A stretch of 64,000 bases of DNA from Arthrobacter pityocampae (GTDB taxonomy: Bacteria > Actinomycetota > Actinomycetes > Actinomycetales > Micrococcaceae): assembly GCF_002927275.1 (NCBI RefSeq), contig NZ_PRKW01000005.1, forward strand, positions 1-64,000, read 5' to 3'. Shown here piece after piece: positions 34,331 to 43,967 of this stretch; position 1 is the stretch's first letter; each line of letters starts with the position of its first letter. The notes under the pieces are model-generated. The model made no database searches. It saw only the letters and a list, made by a program, of their open reading frames with translations, and was not told the origin of the DNA. The position numbers and the translations under genes are program-made.

Positions 34331-35278
34331 TCAGGCCAGCGCGCGTGCCACGTCATAGCCGGCCGATTTCGCAAGGTCACGGTGCACCCCTTCCGCGCGC
34401 AGCGTGGTGCGCGCGCCAGTATCTCCCATCGAGTCCTGAAGGTCCTGCAGGGTAGTGCCCGCCTCCAACGCGATCGTTGCGAACGTGTGCCGGAGACTGT
34501 CAGGGCCAAGCTCTCCCTTGATACCTGCCGCGTGAGCCAACCGGTGCACCGTGCGCAGCGCCTCCAACGCCGCCCACCGCTGACCCGTGATCATGGTGAA
34601 GATCGGCTGTCCGGGGCCGGGGCCGGTCGCCGTCGCGGACTTTTGTCCGGTCGTGCCCAGATATGCATTCAGCGCCTTGACGGCGGGGGCCGGCACGGCC
34701 ACCGTGCCGGGTGTCCCGCCCTTCCGCCGCACGGTCAGGATCCGGTGACCGCCGTCGTGCCCGTAGTCCGTGGTATCCGCGCTCAGCGCTTCATTCAGGC
34801 GCAGGCCAGTGAACAGGAGCACGCTCACCAATGCATCGGATCGGGGCCCATTGGCTCGCGCCACCCTCAGCAGCTCCCGTGCCTGGGCTCTGCTGAGGCC
34901 CCGCGTGCGAGCGTGAACCGCCATGCCGTTGGGACGCTCCACCAACTCGGCGGGGTTGGCGATAACCGCCCCGTACGACACCGCGTACCGGTAGAACCCC
35001 GACACTGCTGCGATGCACTGCGCCACGGGCGCCGACGCCACAATGGCCGGTGCCCCTGTCAGCTCGTGCCGCCACTGGTTCACCTGCACCCGCTGAACCC
35101 TGAACAAATCGAGCCCATGATCATCGAGCCACTCGCAAAACTGCCTGAGGCTGCGCCGGTGCGCCAGGATCGTCCGCTCCGATCCGGGAAGCGACAACTC
35201 CCACGCGCGAAGGATGTGCCCGTGACGAACCACGTTGTCAGTCGCACCGGACGAAGGCGTGGCGAAATACATGAGCAC
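34331..35278 (-). CDS. Tyrosine-recombinase-like protein lacking catalytic residues
   Basis: A 315-aa phage-integrase-family protein with a SAM-like N-terminal domain (about 25-120) and a catalytic-fold domain (about 125-310). Arg160 (TGLRLNEA), Lys186 and Arg263 (SLRHTFAT) are in place. However the usual His of the HxxR box is Asp260, the second conserved His (normally Gly-His) is Asp286, and the nucleophilic Tyr position (normally Arg-Tyr-Asp) is Ala295. With three active-site residues changed it should not cut DNA. It may be a decayed element gene or a binding protein. The frame is otherwise uninterrupted. Confidence 0.8.
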   Translation of the reverse strand: MLMYFATPSSGATDNVVRHGHILRAWELSLPGSERTILAHRRSLRQFCEWLDDHGLDLFRVQRVQVNQWRHELTGAPAIVASAPVAQCIAAVSGFYRYAVSYGAVIANPAELVERPNGMAVHARTRGLSRAQARELLRVARANGPRSDALVSVLLFTGLRLNEALSADTTDYGHDGGHRILTVRRKGGTPGTVAVPAPAVKALNAYLGTTGQKSATATGPGPGQPIFTMITGQRWAALEALRTVHRLAHAAGIKGELGPDSLRHTFATIALEAGTTLQDLQDSMGDTGARTTLRAEGVHRDLAKSAGYDVARALA

Positions 35279-35502
35279 ACGGTACCGGCATTATCGGGCG
35301 AATTCGGGGTTTCCCTGAATAAATCTCAGATCTGCAGCCCGAAGGGCTGAGCGGATGTCGGAAAAAGGGGGAAACTTGGTGCGACCACCCTCGGGATCTT
35401 TTTGTGCCCGGTTCGCACCCGCGAATGTGCGACCTCATTCGGGAGAGTTCCTTCGCTGACGGCGACGGGGCGGGGGCGGTGGACTCCTCCTGCCCTGGCA
35501 TC

Positions 35503-35919
35503 TCAGCTGTCCTCTCGTTGTTCTTTGAGATGTTGCAGTTCACGGAGGATGTCCAACTGCTGACGGTTGATATCGATCAGCAGGTCAATCGCCGCCTTGG
35601 ACTGAAGGTTGGTGTCGTAGTCATGCTGGGCCATGGCCGCGGCGATCGCGTCCTGGCGTTTGGCCGCGATGAGCAGAATCGCTCCCTGCAAACCGGCCAA
35701 CATGGACAAGAAGAGGTTCAACAGGATGTAGGGGTATGGATCCCAGGCCTGAGCGGCTAACGCCCACGTGTTCACGGCGGCCCAGATCAGCATGAAACCG
35801 ATGAAGCCTCCCACAAAGGGCCAGCTTCCCATCCCATTACGCATCAGATCCGCGGCCCGCTGTCCGCCGGTCAGGGACGCCTCGTGCTTGTCATGCCAGG
35901 TGCTCGACTCTCCAGTCAT
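35503..35919 (-). CDS. DUF1003 membrane protein
   Basis: A 138-aa protein with two transmembrane helices (about 34-56 and 66-90) and the family motif WPFVGGFIGFMLIWAAVN...DPYPYILLNLFLSMLAGLQ, followed by MAQHDYDTNLQSKAAIDLL. DUF1003 function is unknown. The ATG at 35919 is used because homology starts shortly after. Confidence 0.85.
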   Translation of the reverse strand: MTGESSTWHDKHEASLTGGQRAADLMRNGMGSWPFVGGFIGFMLIWAAVNTWALAAQAWDPYPYILLNLFLSMLAGLQGAILLIAAKRQDAIAAAMAQHDYDTNLQSKAAIDLLIDINRQQLDILRELQHLKEQREDS

Positions 35920-36265
35920 CCTCCACCCTAACCACCTCGGAAAAGGCGGTACGAGCCTGCTCCCCCTGCACCCGGCAGCGACATGCAACAAAACACCACA
36001 CCCACCGGCGATCTCCCCAAATGCGGAGTCCTACCGACGCTTGTGAAGAACCCCGAATGGGCACCCCGTGAACACTCACATCGATTCCTGCGCGGTTCCG
36101 GCTGGCCTCTGGCGGGACTCCGATTGTCGCTCGCCCGATCGTGTCCGAGTAGTCATCAATGATTCTCAGGTAATTCAAAGATGTGCGTCATGGATTCATG
36201 GCGCGATACAGTCGATGCAGGGGGTCCCGCAATATCCGACAATAATTTCAGGAGTGACAGATACT

Positions 36266-36613
36266 ATGGCACAGCGTGTACAGGTCGAACTCGTCGATGA
36301 CCTCACCGGTGAAACCGCCCAGGAAACCGTTCGTTTCGGTGTGGACGGCACCGAGTACGAGATCGACCTGACCACCGAGAACGCCCAGAAACTCCGAACA
36401 ACCCTCGCCGAATACGCGGACAAGGCCCGTAAGGCCAGCACCCGGCGCGGCCAGGGCAGCAAGTCCCCCGCCGCCACGGGGGCAGGCTCGGGCAAGGCCA
36501 AGCGTGAGGAAACGCAGCGGATCCGCCAGTGGGCGCAGGACAACGGGCACTCCACCAGCGCCCGCGGCCGGATCTCCCAGTCCATCGTCGACGCCTACAA
36601 CCAAGCCCACTAA
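36266..36613 (+). CDS. lsr2: Lsr2-family nucleoid-associated protein
   Basis: A 115-aa Lsr2. The N-terminal dimerisation domain (QRVQVELVDDLTGETAQETVRFGVDGTEYEIDL) is joined by a Lys/Gly linker to the C-terminal AT-hook-like DNA-binding domain ending WAQDNGHSTSARGRISQSIVDAYNQAH, with the key Arg-Gly-Arg. Lsr2 silences AT-rich foreign DNA in actinobacteria. The upstream 150 bp are markedly AT-rich, so autorepression is likely. AGGAG lies 11 nt before the ATG. Confidence 0.92.
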   Translation: MAQRVQVELVDDLTGETAQETVRFGVDGTEYEIDLTTENAQKLRTTLAEYADKARKASTRRGQGSKSPAATGAGSGKAKREETQRIRQWAQDNGHSTSARGRISQSIVDAYNQAH

Positions 36614-36699
36614 CCCGTCTCCCCCCAGGGGTCAGGGCAGCACCCATCGCGAGTCGACGCCGGTCATGACTGTGGCACGGCGTAGCTCGCCGTAAGCGG

Positions 36700-36736
36700 A
36701 AGAGGCCGGTCGCCCCCAAGGGGCGGTCGGCCTCTT
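36700..36736 (+). terminator. Imperfect hairpin after lsr2
   Basis: AAGAGGCCGGTCGCCCC and GGGGCGGTCGGCCTCTT pair with two mismatches around CAA, 87 bp after the lsr2 stop. Confidence 0.6.
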
Positions 36737-36879
36737 CGTCGTCCCTGACAGCTCTGGCGGTCAGCGGTGGTGTGACAGCCGCCTGCGCCAGACGATGACA
36801 CTGTCGACCCGAACGGTCAGGGACCACCGGGTGCGCGTCCTTCACGCCGTTCCGGGGCCGTCTCCTGTTACCCGTGGGC

Positions 36880-37455
36880 TCAGCTCGTCGGTGTGCTCCA
36901 TCCGGGCAGTACCCGGTCCAGGTGCTGGTGGCGGTCGTGGCGGAGTCGGCCGTTGCGGGCCCAGGTGCGTTGGCGGTGCAGCCGGGTCGCGAGGGCTTTC
37001 TCCTCCGGGCGGCGCTGCGGGGTGTAGACCGGGAACCGGCCCTTCTCGGCATGGAACTGCCGGACCTGCTCCGGGCGGGACGCCCAGAGGGCGTCGGGGT
37101 TGCCCCTGCGGGTGCCCCTCCACTCCCCCAACGCATCGAGGGCCTCGATCCTGTCCTGGGTGAGGTTCCCGGCGTCGTGCTGGCGTCGCTGGGCCTCTAG
37201 CCACCGGTACAGCCCCCGCGCCCGCACACTCTCGTTCTGCGCCGGCAGGGCACCCCCGCGCTCCCGCATGTGCGCGGCAACGTGCCGGTAGTGCTGCCAC
37301 CACACCCGGTTCCTGTTCCGGGCGAACTTCTTCGCGGCGGCCCCGTCCCAGACTGGCTGGACGTGGACCAGCAGGCACCCATCGAGCCAGCCAGGGTTCC
37401 GGCGGATCTCCCGGTCCACGCCCGCCACACGCTCCGGACATCGACCCGGCACCAC
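36880..37455 (-). CDS. Helicase-associated (HA) domain protein without a helicase
   Basis: A 191-aa basic protein with one clear and one probable helicase-associated repeat: residues about 105-185 (DAGNLTQDRIEALDALGEWRG...RPEQVRQFHAEKGRFPVYT...WARNGRLRHDRH) and an earlier, weaker one (about 45-100). HA repeats normally follow helicase domains; here no helicase lies nearby. It could be a DNA-binding remnant or a stand-alone accessory. The start is uncertain. Confidence 0.6.
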   Translation of the reverse strand: MVPGRCPERVAGVDREIRRNPGWLDGCLLVHVQPVWDGAAAKKFARNRNRVWWQHYRHVAAHMRERGGALPAQNESVRARGLYRWLEAQRRQHDAGNLTQDRIEALDALGEWRGTRRGNPDALWASRPEQVRQFHAEKGRFPVYTPQRRPEEKALATRLHRQRTWARNGRLRHDRHQHLDRVLPGWSTPTS

Positions 37456-37871
37456 CGGGCAACCGCGCTACACCACTATCAGGGACTCAACTTGCCGCCG
37501 GCGTTCCGGACGGATCGGAGGCACCGGGGACCTACGCCCCTACCCTGGCCAACATAGCGGAGGCTTCACTGATGGTGTGACCGTCCGCAGGTCTAGCAGC
37601 AGGCACCGGGGGCCACCCAGCAGGGGCGGCAGGGCCACACGCCCTGCCACCCCGGCCCCGGCCCCACTCCCCCACCCGAGACACCACCCCCAGCACTTGA
37701 CCCACCCGGTCACGGGCACCAGTGCCGGGCGTTCGCCCGCGCTCATGGCTCTTCCGAGGTTCAGTGACGCCGACGATGAAGCGGTGATGGCCGGCAAGGG
37801 GTGATGACCGGGAAGCGGTGTGCCCGGCGTTGTTGTTCATATGACTGTTACCTCCCTTACCTGCAGGGGAC
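37456..37871. other. Intergenic region, no gene seen
   Basis: About 415 bp of high-GC sequence with only unsupported frames; Pro-rich translations in several frames suggest non-coding DNA. Confidence 0.35.
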
Positions 37872-38150
37872 ATGCCTGATGGCTATGGTCAGCCCATGAC
37901 GATAGACATCGACCTGGACAAGGTCCACGCGCTGGCCCTTGCACCGGTGCAAAGTCCGCTACGGGAACGACAGATCCTGATGGTCCAGCAAGCTCTGCAC
38001 AACGCCCACATTCCTACGCCTGAGGATCGCCATCACCTCCTCAGCACCTGCGCCGGCCGGCCCGTGACCTCGATCCGGGACCTGCACCAGGGCGATCTGG
38101 GGCCGGTTTTGGCGCACCTGCGGAAGCGAACCAGAGAACAGACACCCTGA
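37872..38150 (+). CDS. Hypothetical protein (92 aa)
   Basis: A soluble protein with a helical central part (SPLRERQILMVQQALHNAHIPTPEDRHHLLSTCAGRPVTSIRDL). An alternative ATG at 37896 gives 84 aa. AGGGGA lies just before the first ATG. No family recognised. Confidence 0.45.
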   Translation: MPDGYGQPMTIDIDLDKVHALALAPVQSPLRERQILMVQQALHNAHIPTPEDRHHLLSTCAGRPVTSIRDLHQGDLGPVLAHLRKRTREQTP

Positions 38151-38243
38151 ATACACCAGTCACCCACTCCGCGATCACGCCCACCACGGACGTCCTGGTG
38201 ACAGGCGGTACAACACGCGCGGCACCTCACACCGATCTGCTCG

Positions 38244-38519
38244 ATGGCTCCCGAGGCGATTTACGGACGATCCGGTGACATCTTCGCCTCGAGGCCCGTC
38301 ACGCCACATCGATCCATGTTCCGTGCCGCCCAACGCGAGGTCCAGGAGCATCTCCTCCCTGCCGAATACATCCTCGAGGTGGAAGTGTCGGGCGTCGACG
38401 CCCACGGAGTCCGCGACTACCGGGGGCACCGCGTCGATCTGAGCAACGGCGGATTCACTATCTACTGGCACCGAGCTACCATCGCCGAACACCGATCCAT
38501 GCAGTCCTCCCCCACGTAA
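38244..38519 (+). CDS. Hypothetical protein (91 aa)
   Basis: A short protein with a mixed beta-like C-terminus (EVEVSGVDAHGVRDYRGHRVDLSNGGFTIYWHR). An internal ATG at 38316 could be the true start. No family recognised. Confidence 0.4.
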   Translation: MAPEAIYGRSGDIFASRPVTPHRSMFRAAQREVQEHLLPAEYILEVEVSGVDAHGVRDYRGHRVDLSNGGFTIYWHRATIAEHRSMQSSPT

Positions 38520-38826
38520 TCGGTCACAGCCCCGGCTGCCACCAATTGCCCATTACCGGGACGCACTCGACACCGCCGGCAGCGAAAACCAGGCCGGGCC
38601 GTTACACCCACCAGCTCGAGAACCGGGCCATCGCCCCCACGCGGGAACCGAACGAGCCGACCCGAGAACCACTCGATCGCCGGGCCACACGAAACGCGTG
38701 AGCGGCTATGACCGCCCGGCAACCACGGACCGGCGCCCCGGCAAGACGACGGCGATCCGGGACAGAGACCGGTCCCAGATCGCCGTCGCACGGTGTCGGC
38801 CAAGCAGATCAGCCGAGGGTGCCGGG
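38520..38826. other. Intergenic region, no gene seen
   Basis: About 300 bp between a hypothetical gene and the first glycerophosphodiesterase stop; no terminator or frame stood out. Confidence 0.35.
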
Positions 38827-40062
38827 TCAGTTCGCGTAGACGTCCATCAGGCGCAACTCCGGCGTCCACAGGCCCAGCGAGTCGCCGGTGTTGTTGAGCA
38901 CGGAGGCCGGCATCCCGTTGAAGTAGGCGGTCGGAGTGTTCGTCCCGGGGCCGGTGTGGACGCGCAGCTCACCACCGGGCTGCAGCACATAGCCCTCCCC
39001 GACGCGCAGGATGGTGTTCGCCGCATCCCGGAGGAAGTACCCGCTGACATCGACGGCCGAGCCGGAGACGTTGCGCAGGCTCACGTACTCACCGGCGTCC
39101 GGCAGGACGTCGTCGCCCGCCGGGTTGTTCACGGCCCCGCTGATCTCCACAGCCGTCCCCGGGAACACGGGGATCCCGCGCAGGTAGCGGCTGTTCTGGA
39201 TCGGGAAGTCGGTGGTCACGACGTCCACACCGAGGTCCACGACGGACTGCACGGCTTCCGGCGAGTTCACGGTGTAGACGCCCATCACCAGGCCCGCGTC
39301 CTTGACCCGGGTGACATCGGCGGCGGTGAGGCCACGGTAGTTCGCGCCGACGGAATCCACGAACGTGGCCCACTCGGCCAGCACCTCGGATCCGGGGACC
39401 ACACCCGTGAGCTGCTGCAGCTCGATATCAGGCGCCAGTGCGGCGAACGTGCGGTTGGAGGACTCGTCGAAGCCGAGCACCTGCACCTTGTCCGCGTCGA
39501 CCAGCTTCCGCCAGGCGGGATCGGTGCTCAGTTCGGCGGCCACCAGTTCCTCGATGCCGGGTGAATTCACCGGCGACTTGATCTCGATGTAGACGCCGGT
39601 GTTGCGGGTGGCCACCCGAGTGGCGTCGTCGAGGTGCGGGATCTTTTCGCCGACGAAGCGCCCGTCGAAGTACGAGCCGACGTCGAGCTGCTGCAGCTCC
39701 GCCCACGTGAAGGACGTGATCGGGTCGCCGGCGCGATCCGGGAAGACGTCCTCCACATTGGTGGTCCGGGCGGGGGTGTTGTCGTGGAAGAGGAACGGGA
39801 CACCGTCGGCGCTGAGCTGCACATCGATCTCGATGAACTCCGCACCGGAGGCCCGGCCGTCCTTGAAGGCCGCCACCGTGTTCTCCGGCGCCGTCCCCGC
39901 GGCGCCGCGATGCCCCACGAGGATCGGACCCGCTTGGGCGTCGCGGACCTCGGGCGCCTCGGTGTCGGCGCCGACCTGGACGGCGTGGGCGGGAACCGCG
40001 AGGAAGGAGAGCCCGACGGCGACAGCAGCAGCCGAGCGGATGGAATGGACGAAACGGGGCAT
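38827..40062 (-). CDS. Secreted glycerophosphodiester phosphodiesterase with lamin-tail domain (copy 1)
   Basis: A 411-aa secreted enzyme. After a signal peptide (cleavage likely after AHA near residue 27) comes the GDPD TIM barrel at about 48-290: GHRGAAGTAPENT, EIDVQLSADGVPFLFHDNT and EIKSP carry the catalytic His and metal-binding Glu/Asp residues. A C-terminal lamin-tail domain follows (about 300-411). It hydrolyses glycerophosphodiesters from lipids or teichoic acids outside the cell. The gene and roughly 70 bp of leader match a second copy at 52965-54285 closely; the two are in direct orientation. Confidence 0.9.
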   Translation of the reverse strand: MPRFVHSIRSAAAVAVGLSFLAVPAHAVQVGADTEAPEVRDAQAGPILVGHRGAAGTAPENTVAAFKDGRASGAEFIEIDVQLSADGVPFLFHDNTPARTTNVEDVFPDRAGDPITSFTWAELQQLDVGSYFDGRFVGEKIPHLDDATRVATRNTGVYIEIKSPVNSPGIEELVAAELSTDPAWRKLVDADKVQVLGFDESSNRTFAALAPDIELQQLTGVVPGSEVLAEWATFVDSVGANYRGLTAADVTRVKDAGLVMGVYTVNSPEAVQSVVDLGVDVVTTDFPIQNSRYLRGIPVFPGTAVEISGAVNNPAGDDVLPDAGEYVSLRNVSGSAVDVSGYFLRDAANTILRVGEGYVLQPGGELRVHTGPGTNTPTAYFNGMPASVLNNTGDSLGLWTPELRLMDVYAN

Positions 40063-40539
40063 GGATGGATCCCTTCGGGTGGAGGACACGCAAGCGATGA
40101 CCGCTCACCTCGAGCCAACCGTCCCCGTCCGGCACTCCGCTCAATGGCGCATGAACTGCCGGTGAAAGGCACCGTTACCTCAGGTAACGGTCCACGAGAA
40201 CGATGCCCAGGAGATCCTCCGCAGCAGGCTCCTGATGTTCAGCCACGCGGGGCGTCTTCCACCCGGGCGACGGATATGCGAATCGAGGAGCTCATGATGC
40301 GCGAGGAACTCAGCAGGCTCACCGCAGCAGAACTCGACCTCAGAACACTCCTGCCACCGACTTCCCGGAACCCCGCCGGGTGTACGCATGGGTTCGCTAC
40401 CCCTCCAAAGCCGTCCGCGTCCAGGCCCACGCCCTCTCCTACACCCGGACGGCGGTGAGGATCCGGTTCCTCGAACCTCTGAGGTTGGCCTGCCACGCAT
40501 CCGGCATCCCAGCAACCGAGACCTGCACCGCCCCTTGTC
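40063..40539. other. Leader of GDPD copy 1 and unassigned DNA
   Basis: The first 70 bp match the leader of GDPD copy 2 (CTTCGGGTGGAGGA core). The rest has short frames only; one beginning at 40276 (MRIEELMMREELSRLTAAELDLR...) has natural-looking first residues but loses coding character after about 30 codons. Confidence 0.4.
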
Positions 40540-40878
40540 TCAAAAATCTCCGTAGGGCCAGTCGAAGTGGGCGCGTGTCTCCTCGATCGGAAGGCGGAGG
40601 GTGCGGGCGATGTCATGCCAGCTGGCGCCCTCATTCCGGGCCAGCCGGACTGCGGCTCCGAGCTCCCGGTCGGCTCGCTGCGTCTGTTGCTGGCGGTCCT
40701 TCAGCAAGGTCTTCCAGTCCTCGATGAGCCACCCATGAGCCGCCAGGTCCTCATCGCTGGACTGCTCGAAACAGTCTCCGAGCAACCGGTACGAGGTGAA
40801 CGCTCTCAGGGCTTCGTCGGGGCTGAGGTTCTCGAAATCGTCGGTGCCATTCGGGCCGGCATAGGGCGGTTTCCTCAT
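40540..40878 (-). CDS. Hypothetical protein with C-terminal HTH-like segment
   Basis: A 112-aa soluble protein. Residues 25-60 are acidic (LSPDEALRAFTSYRLLGDCFEQSSDEDLAAHGW). The end (AAVRLARNEGASWHDIARTLRLPIEETRAHFDWP) looks like a helix-turn-helix. GAGGAG lies 9 nt before the ATG at 40878. No family named. Confidence 0.55.
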   Translation of the reverse strand: MRKPPYAGPNGTDDFENLSPDEALRAFTSYRLLGDCFEQSSDEDLAAHGWLIEDWKTLLKDRQQQTQRADRELGAAVRLARNEGASWHDIARTLRLPIEETRAHFDWPYGDF

Positions 40879-41127
40879 CTGACTGACTCCTCGACAGATC
40901 ATCTTCGGTGGAGAACATTCGCCCGGCTACCTCCACCGGTGAAGGTCCGGACGCCCTACCTGATCCCCCAATCCAGGCTGCCACCCGGGACTTTCCCCGT
41001 TCCTGACGACCAACTATCCTGCACGGCAGGATAAGCCTCACTGGTCGAACTTGTAACCTCCTGCCGCCTTGTGCACGACACAGGCACCTCCGTCGTGAGT
41101 ACTAGCTCCAGCCATGGGTCCGAAAGT

Positions 41128-42747
41128 CTACTTGTTGCCCTTGCCTGGTTTCGTCGTCGTGGTCGTGCAGGCGGCGTCCCATTCCGAGGCCGGGACCACC
41201 GACGTGCAGCGGAACAGGGACGGGTTGATGTTCTGCGGCGACTGCCAGGCCTTGGTGGCCTGCTCGAAGTCGTAGGCGAAGCCGAGGAGGTCCGCCTCAC
41301 TCCACGCGGTGCCGAGGAACACGACGCCCGAGGGCCTCCGGTTGGCCTCGGAGTAGCCTGACGGCACGATCACGGAAGGATAGCCCGCCCGCGCCCCGAC
41401 ACCCGTCGTCGCCGAGTTGGACACGATCGCATCGAGGTCGTTCGCGGTCAGCACGGTGTCGATAGCGTCCCGGGTCTCCGCCAGGCCGGTGTCGCGGGCC
41501 GCCTCGTACCGTGCTGACTGCGCCGGATCACCGAGGTCCACTGCCTCCGAGTCCGTCAGGAGCGTCTGCCCGAACTTCAGCGCCGCGGGCGCATTGGCGC
41601 TGTTGTACGCGATGATGTCGCTGAGCGTGTCCATCGGTGCGTCCTCGGGAAGACGCGCCAGATAGGCGTTGAGGTCCCGCTCGAACTCCAGGGTGAGGAT
41701 GCTCGGCGCCGTGGTACCGCCGACCGTGACGGGAACGAGCGTTGCACCCTGGGCCCGCAACGCATCCAGCGACGCCGTGTACACCGGGTCGGTGTTGCTG
41801 GCGACGTAGCCGAGGCGCGCCCCCACCAGGGCGCTGTCGCTGAGGGCCGCCGTGAAGTCCACGTTGTCGCTCGGGTTCGCCGCAGTCGCGGGATCCTCAG
41901 GATCGATGCTCGTCATCGCACCCAGCAGCACCGCGGCGTCGTACACGGACTTCGTCATGGGTCCCGCGGTGTCCTGGGTGGCGGAGATCGGGATGATGCC
42001 GGTCCGGCTCGCGATACCCACGGTCGGCTTCACACCCACCAGCGAATTGGCACGGGCAGGGCTGAGGATGGACCCGGAAGTCTCCGTGCCGATGGTCAGG
42101 GTCGCAAGCCCCGCGGCTCCCGCCGACCCCGAGCCGGCACTGGAACCGCTGGGCGTCTGGCTGGCGTCGTAGGGGTTGAGCACCTGGCCACCGAGCGAGC
42201 TGTACCCCGCGGGCATCCCGTTCGTCATGAAGTTCGCGAACTCCGTCAGGTTCGTCTTGCCGATGATGATCGCACCGGCCTTCTTCAGCTCCGCGATCAT
42301 CGGAGCATCCGCGGCGGGAAAAGAGTTCGCCAGAGCCACGGAACCGGCCGTGGTGGGCATGCCGGCGACATCGATGTTGTCCTTCACCAGCACCGGCACA
42401 CCGTGCAACGGGCCGCGAACCTTGCCCTTCTTCCGCTCGGCGTCCAGTGCCTTCGCATCATTCAGCGCCGAGGGATTGATGGAACGCACCGAATTCAGGT
42501 GTGGCCCGTTCACACTCAGGGCGTCGATGCGCGCGAGATAGGCCTGCACCAGGGCTTCGGAGGTGAAGCTGCGGGAGGCGAGACCGGCCTGGACGTCGGC
42601 GACGCCGGCGGTGCTGAGGTCCAGCGGCAGTGGTTTGGGTGCAGCGACAGCGGGACCGGCGACGACGGCGGCCGCGAGTAGTCCTGCGGCGACCCCGGAC
42701 GTGACGCGTCGGGTACGAGGCAGTGACGGTGAAAGGGAAAACAGCAT
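41128..42747 (-). CDS. Secreted amidase-signature family hydrolase
   Basis: A 539-aa amidase with an N-terminal signal peptide (cleavage about 36, AVA-AP). The catalytic triad of the family is visible: Lys122 (PVLVKDNID), cis-Ser near 203 (SGSSAGSGSAG) and nucleophilic Ser226 (GTETSGSI). Members hydrolyse amide bonds of varied substrates; the substrate is unknown here. The ATG at 42747 gives a complete signal peptide and has AAGGA about 10 nt upstream. It lies next to, but probably independent of, the sugar operon. Confidence 0.88.
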   Translation of the reverse strand: MLFSLSPSLPRTRRVTSGVAAGLLAAAVVAGPAVAAPKPLPLDLSTAGVADVQAGLASRSFTSEALVQAYLARIDALSVNGPHLNSVRSINPSALNDAKALDAERKKGKVRGPLHGVPVLVKDNIDVAGMPTTAGSVALANSFPAADAPMIAELKKAGAIIIGKTNLTEFANFMTNGMPAGYSSLGGQVLNPYDASQTPSGSSAGSGSAGAAGLATLTIGTETSGSILSPARANSLVGVKPTVGIASRTGIIPISATQDTAGPMTKSVYDAAVLLGAMTSIDPEDPATAANPSDNVDFTAALSDSALVGARLGYVASNTDPVYTASLDALRAQGATLVPVTVGGTTAPSILTLEFERDLNAYLARLPEDAPMDTLSDIIAYNSANAPAALKFGQTLLTDSEAVDLGDPAQSARYEAARDTGLAETRDAIDTVLTANDLDAIVSNSATTGVGARAGYPSVIVPSGYSEANRRPSGVVFLGTAWSEADLLGFAYDFEQATKAWQSPQNINPSLFRCTSVVPASEWDAACTTTTTKPGKGNK

Positions 42748-42867
42748 GCCTGGTGTCCTTCTGACGAGGTGGCGGAGCCCGCCTCCATCAGGTGGGTCGT
42801 GAGAGCTCCGAGTGATGCCCCATTCCAACAGAGCCAGGTTTCGCAGGAGCACCGATTCGATTACGTG

Positions 42868-43914
42868 TCAGTTTCGCGGGGCAACCACATGCGCGCTGGT
42901 GCTCGCCCGCACCACGAGCCGCGTCGGCACGAGATCCAGCCCCGGCTCCGTCGAGTTCTCCCGCATCTGCTTCAGCACCTTGTCCACGCAGCGCCGGCCC
43001 ACCTCCGCGAAGTCCTGGTGCACCGTGGTCAGGGGCGGGCTGAAGGAGGTGCTGTCGGGGATGTCGTCGAAGCCGACGATCGAGACGTCCTGCGGCACCC
43101 GGACACCCTTCTCGTGGAAGGCCCGCAGCACCCCGAGCGCCATCTGATCGTTGGCGGCGAACACCGCGGTGCAGTCGGAGGACGCCAGTGCGAGCCCGGC
43201 CTGGTAGCCCGACTCCGCCGACCAGTCACCGCGCAGCAGCGCGGGCTCGACGCACCCCCGGTCAGCCAGCACGGACCGCCACGCATTCACGCGCCGCTCC
43301 GACGCGAAGGACTCCGAGGGTCCGGCCACATGCCACACCGTGGAATGGCCCAGGTCCAGCAGGTGCTCCACGGCCTTCCGGGCGCCGTCGGCCTGGTCCG
43401 TGTCGATCACGCTGTAGCTCTCGCTCGCATCGGAATCCACTACCACGGCGTGGACGCCGGGCGGCAGGGACACCGTGGCGGCGTCGAGCAGGTGCACCTC
43501 CATGATCACGATGATGCCGTCCACCGCCAGCTCATTGAGCCGTGAGAACGCCCCCCGCACCCCGGCCTGCGTGGGCGCGGCTACGGGAATCAGCGTGATG
43601 GCGTAGTCCTCCTCCGCAGCGCGTGCCGCGATGGCCTCGAGCGTGCGGACGTTCCCGGTGGTGGACAGCGTGAACAAGATGACGCCGATGGTCCGGAAGC
43701 TGCCCCGCTTCAAGGCCCGCGCCGCACTGTTGGGGCGGTAGCCGAGCTCATTCATCGCCGCGATGACCTGCTGCCGCGTGGCCTCGATGACGCCCGGACT
43801 GCCGTTGGAGACCCGCGACACCGTCTGCGCCGACACGCCGGCGAGCCGGGCGACGTCGGACATGGAGACACGCCGATCCTCGCGAACGGGGTGTTGACGC
43901 GACGGGGAGGACAT
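42868..43914 (-). CDS. LacI-family repressor of the galactan operon
   Basis: A 348-aa regulator: an N-terminal HTH (MSDVARLAGVSAQTVSRVSNG...VIEATRQQVIAAMNELGYRPNSAARAL) and a periplasmic-binding-protein-like effector domain (about 70-348, GIIVIMEVHLLDA, FAANDQMALGVLRAFHEKGVRVPQDVSIVGFDDI). Divergent from the ABC permease genes, with two operators in the 90-bp spacer. It probably represses transport and hydrolase genes until a galacto-oligosaccharide or galactose binds; the inducer is inferred. The ATG at 43914 is used; a Met at codon 18 is an alternative. Confidence 0.92.
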   Translation of the reverse strand: MSSPSRQHPVREDRRVSMSDVARLAGVSAQTVSRVSNGSPGVIEATRQQVIAAMNELGYRPNSAARALKRGSFRTIGVILFTLSTTGNVRTLEAIAARAAEEDYAITLIPVAAPTQAGVRGAFSRLNELAVDGIIVIMEVHLLDAATVSLPPGVHAVVVDSDASESYSVIDTDQADGARKAVEHLLDLGHSTVWHVAGPSESFASERRVNAWRSVLADRGCVEPALLRGDWSAESGYQAGLALASSDCTAVFAANDQMALGVLRAFHEKGVRVPQDVSIVGFDDIPDSTSFSPPLTTVHQDFAEVGRRCVDKVLKQMRENSTEPGLDLVPTRLVVRASTSAHVVAPRN

Positions 43915-43932
43915 GTGACCATCGTAACAACA

Positions 43933-43948
43933 ATGTTTACGTAAACAT
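43933..43948. promoter_or_regulatory. LacI operator 1
   Basis: ATGTTTACGTAAACAT, a perfect 16-bp palindrome 19 bp upstream of the repressor start. The TGTTTACGTAAACA core is repeated at 43969, so both are probable binding sites of the adjacent LacI protein. Confidence 0.85.
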
Positions 43949-43967
43949 GCCGCCCTCAAACGCATCT

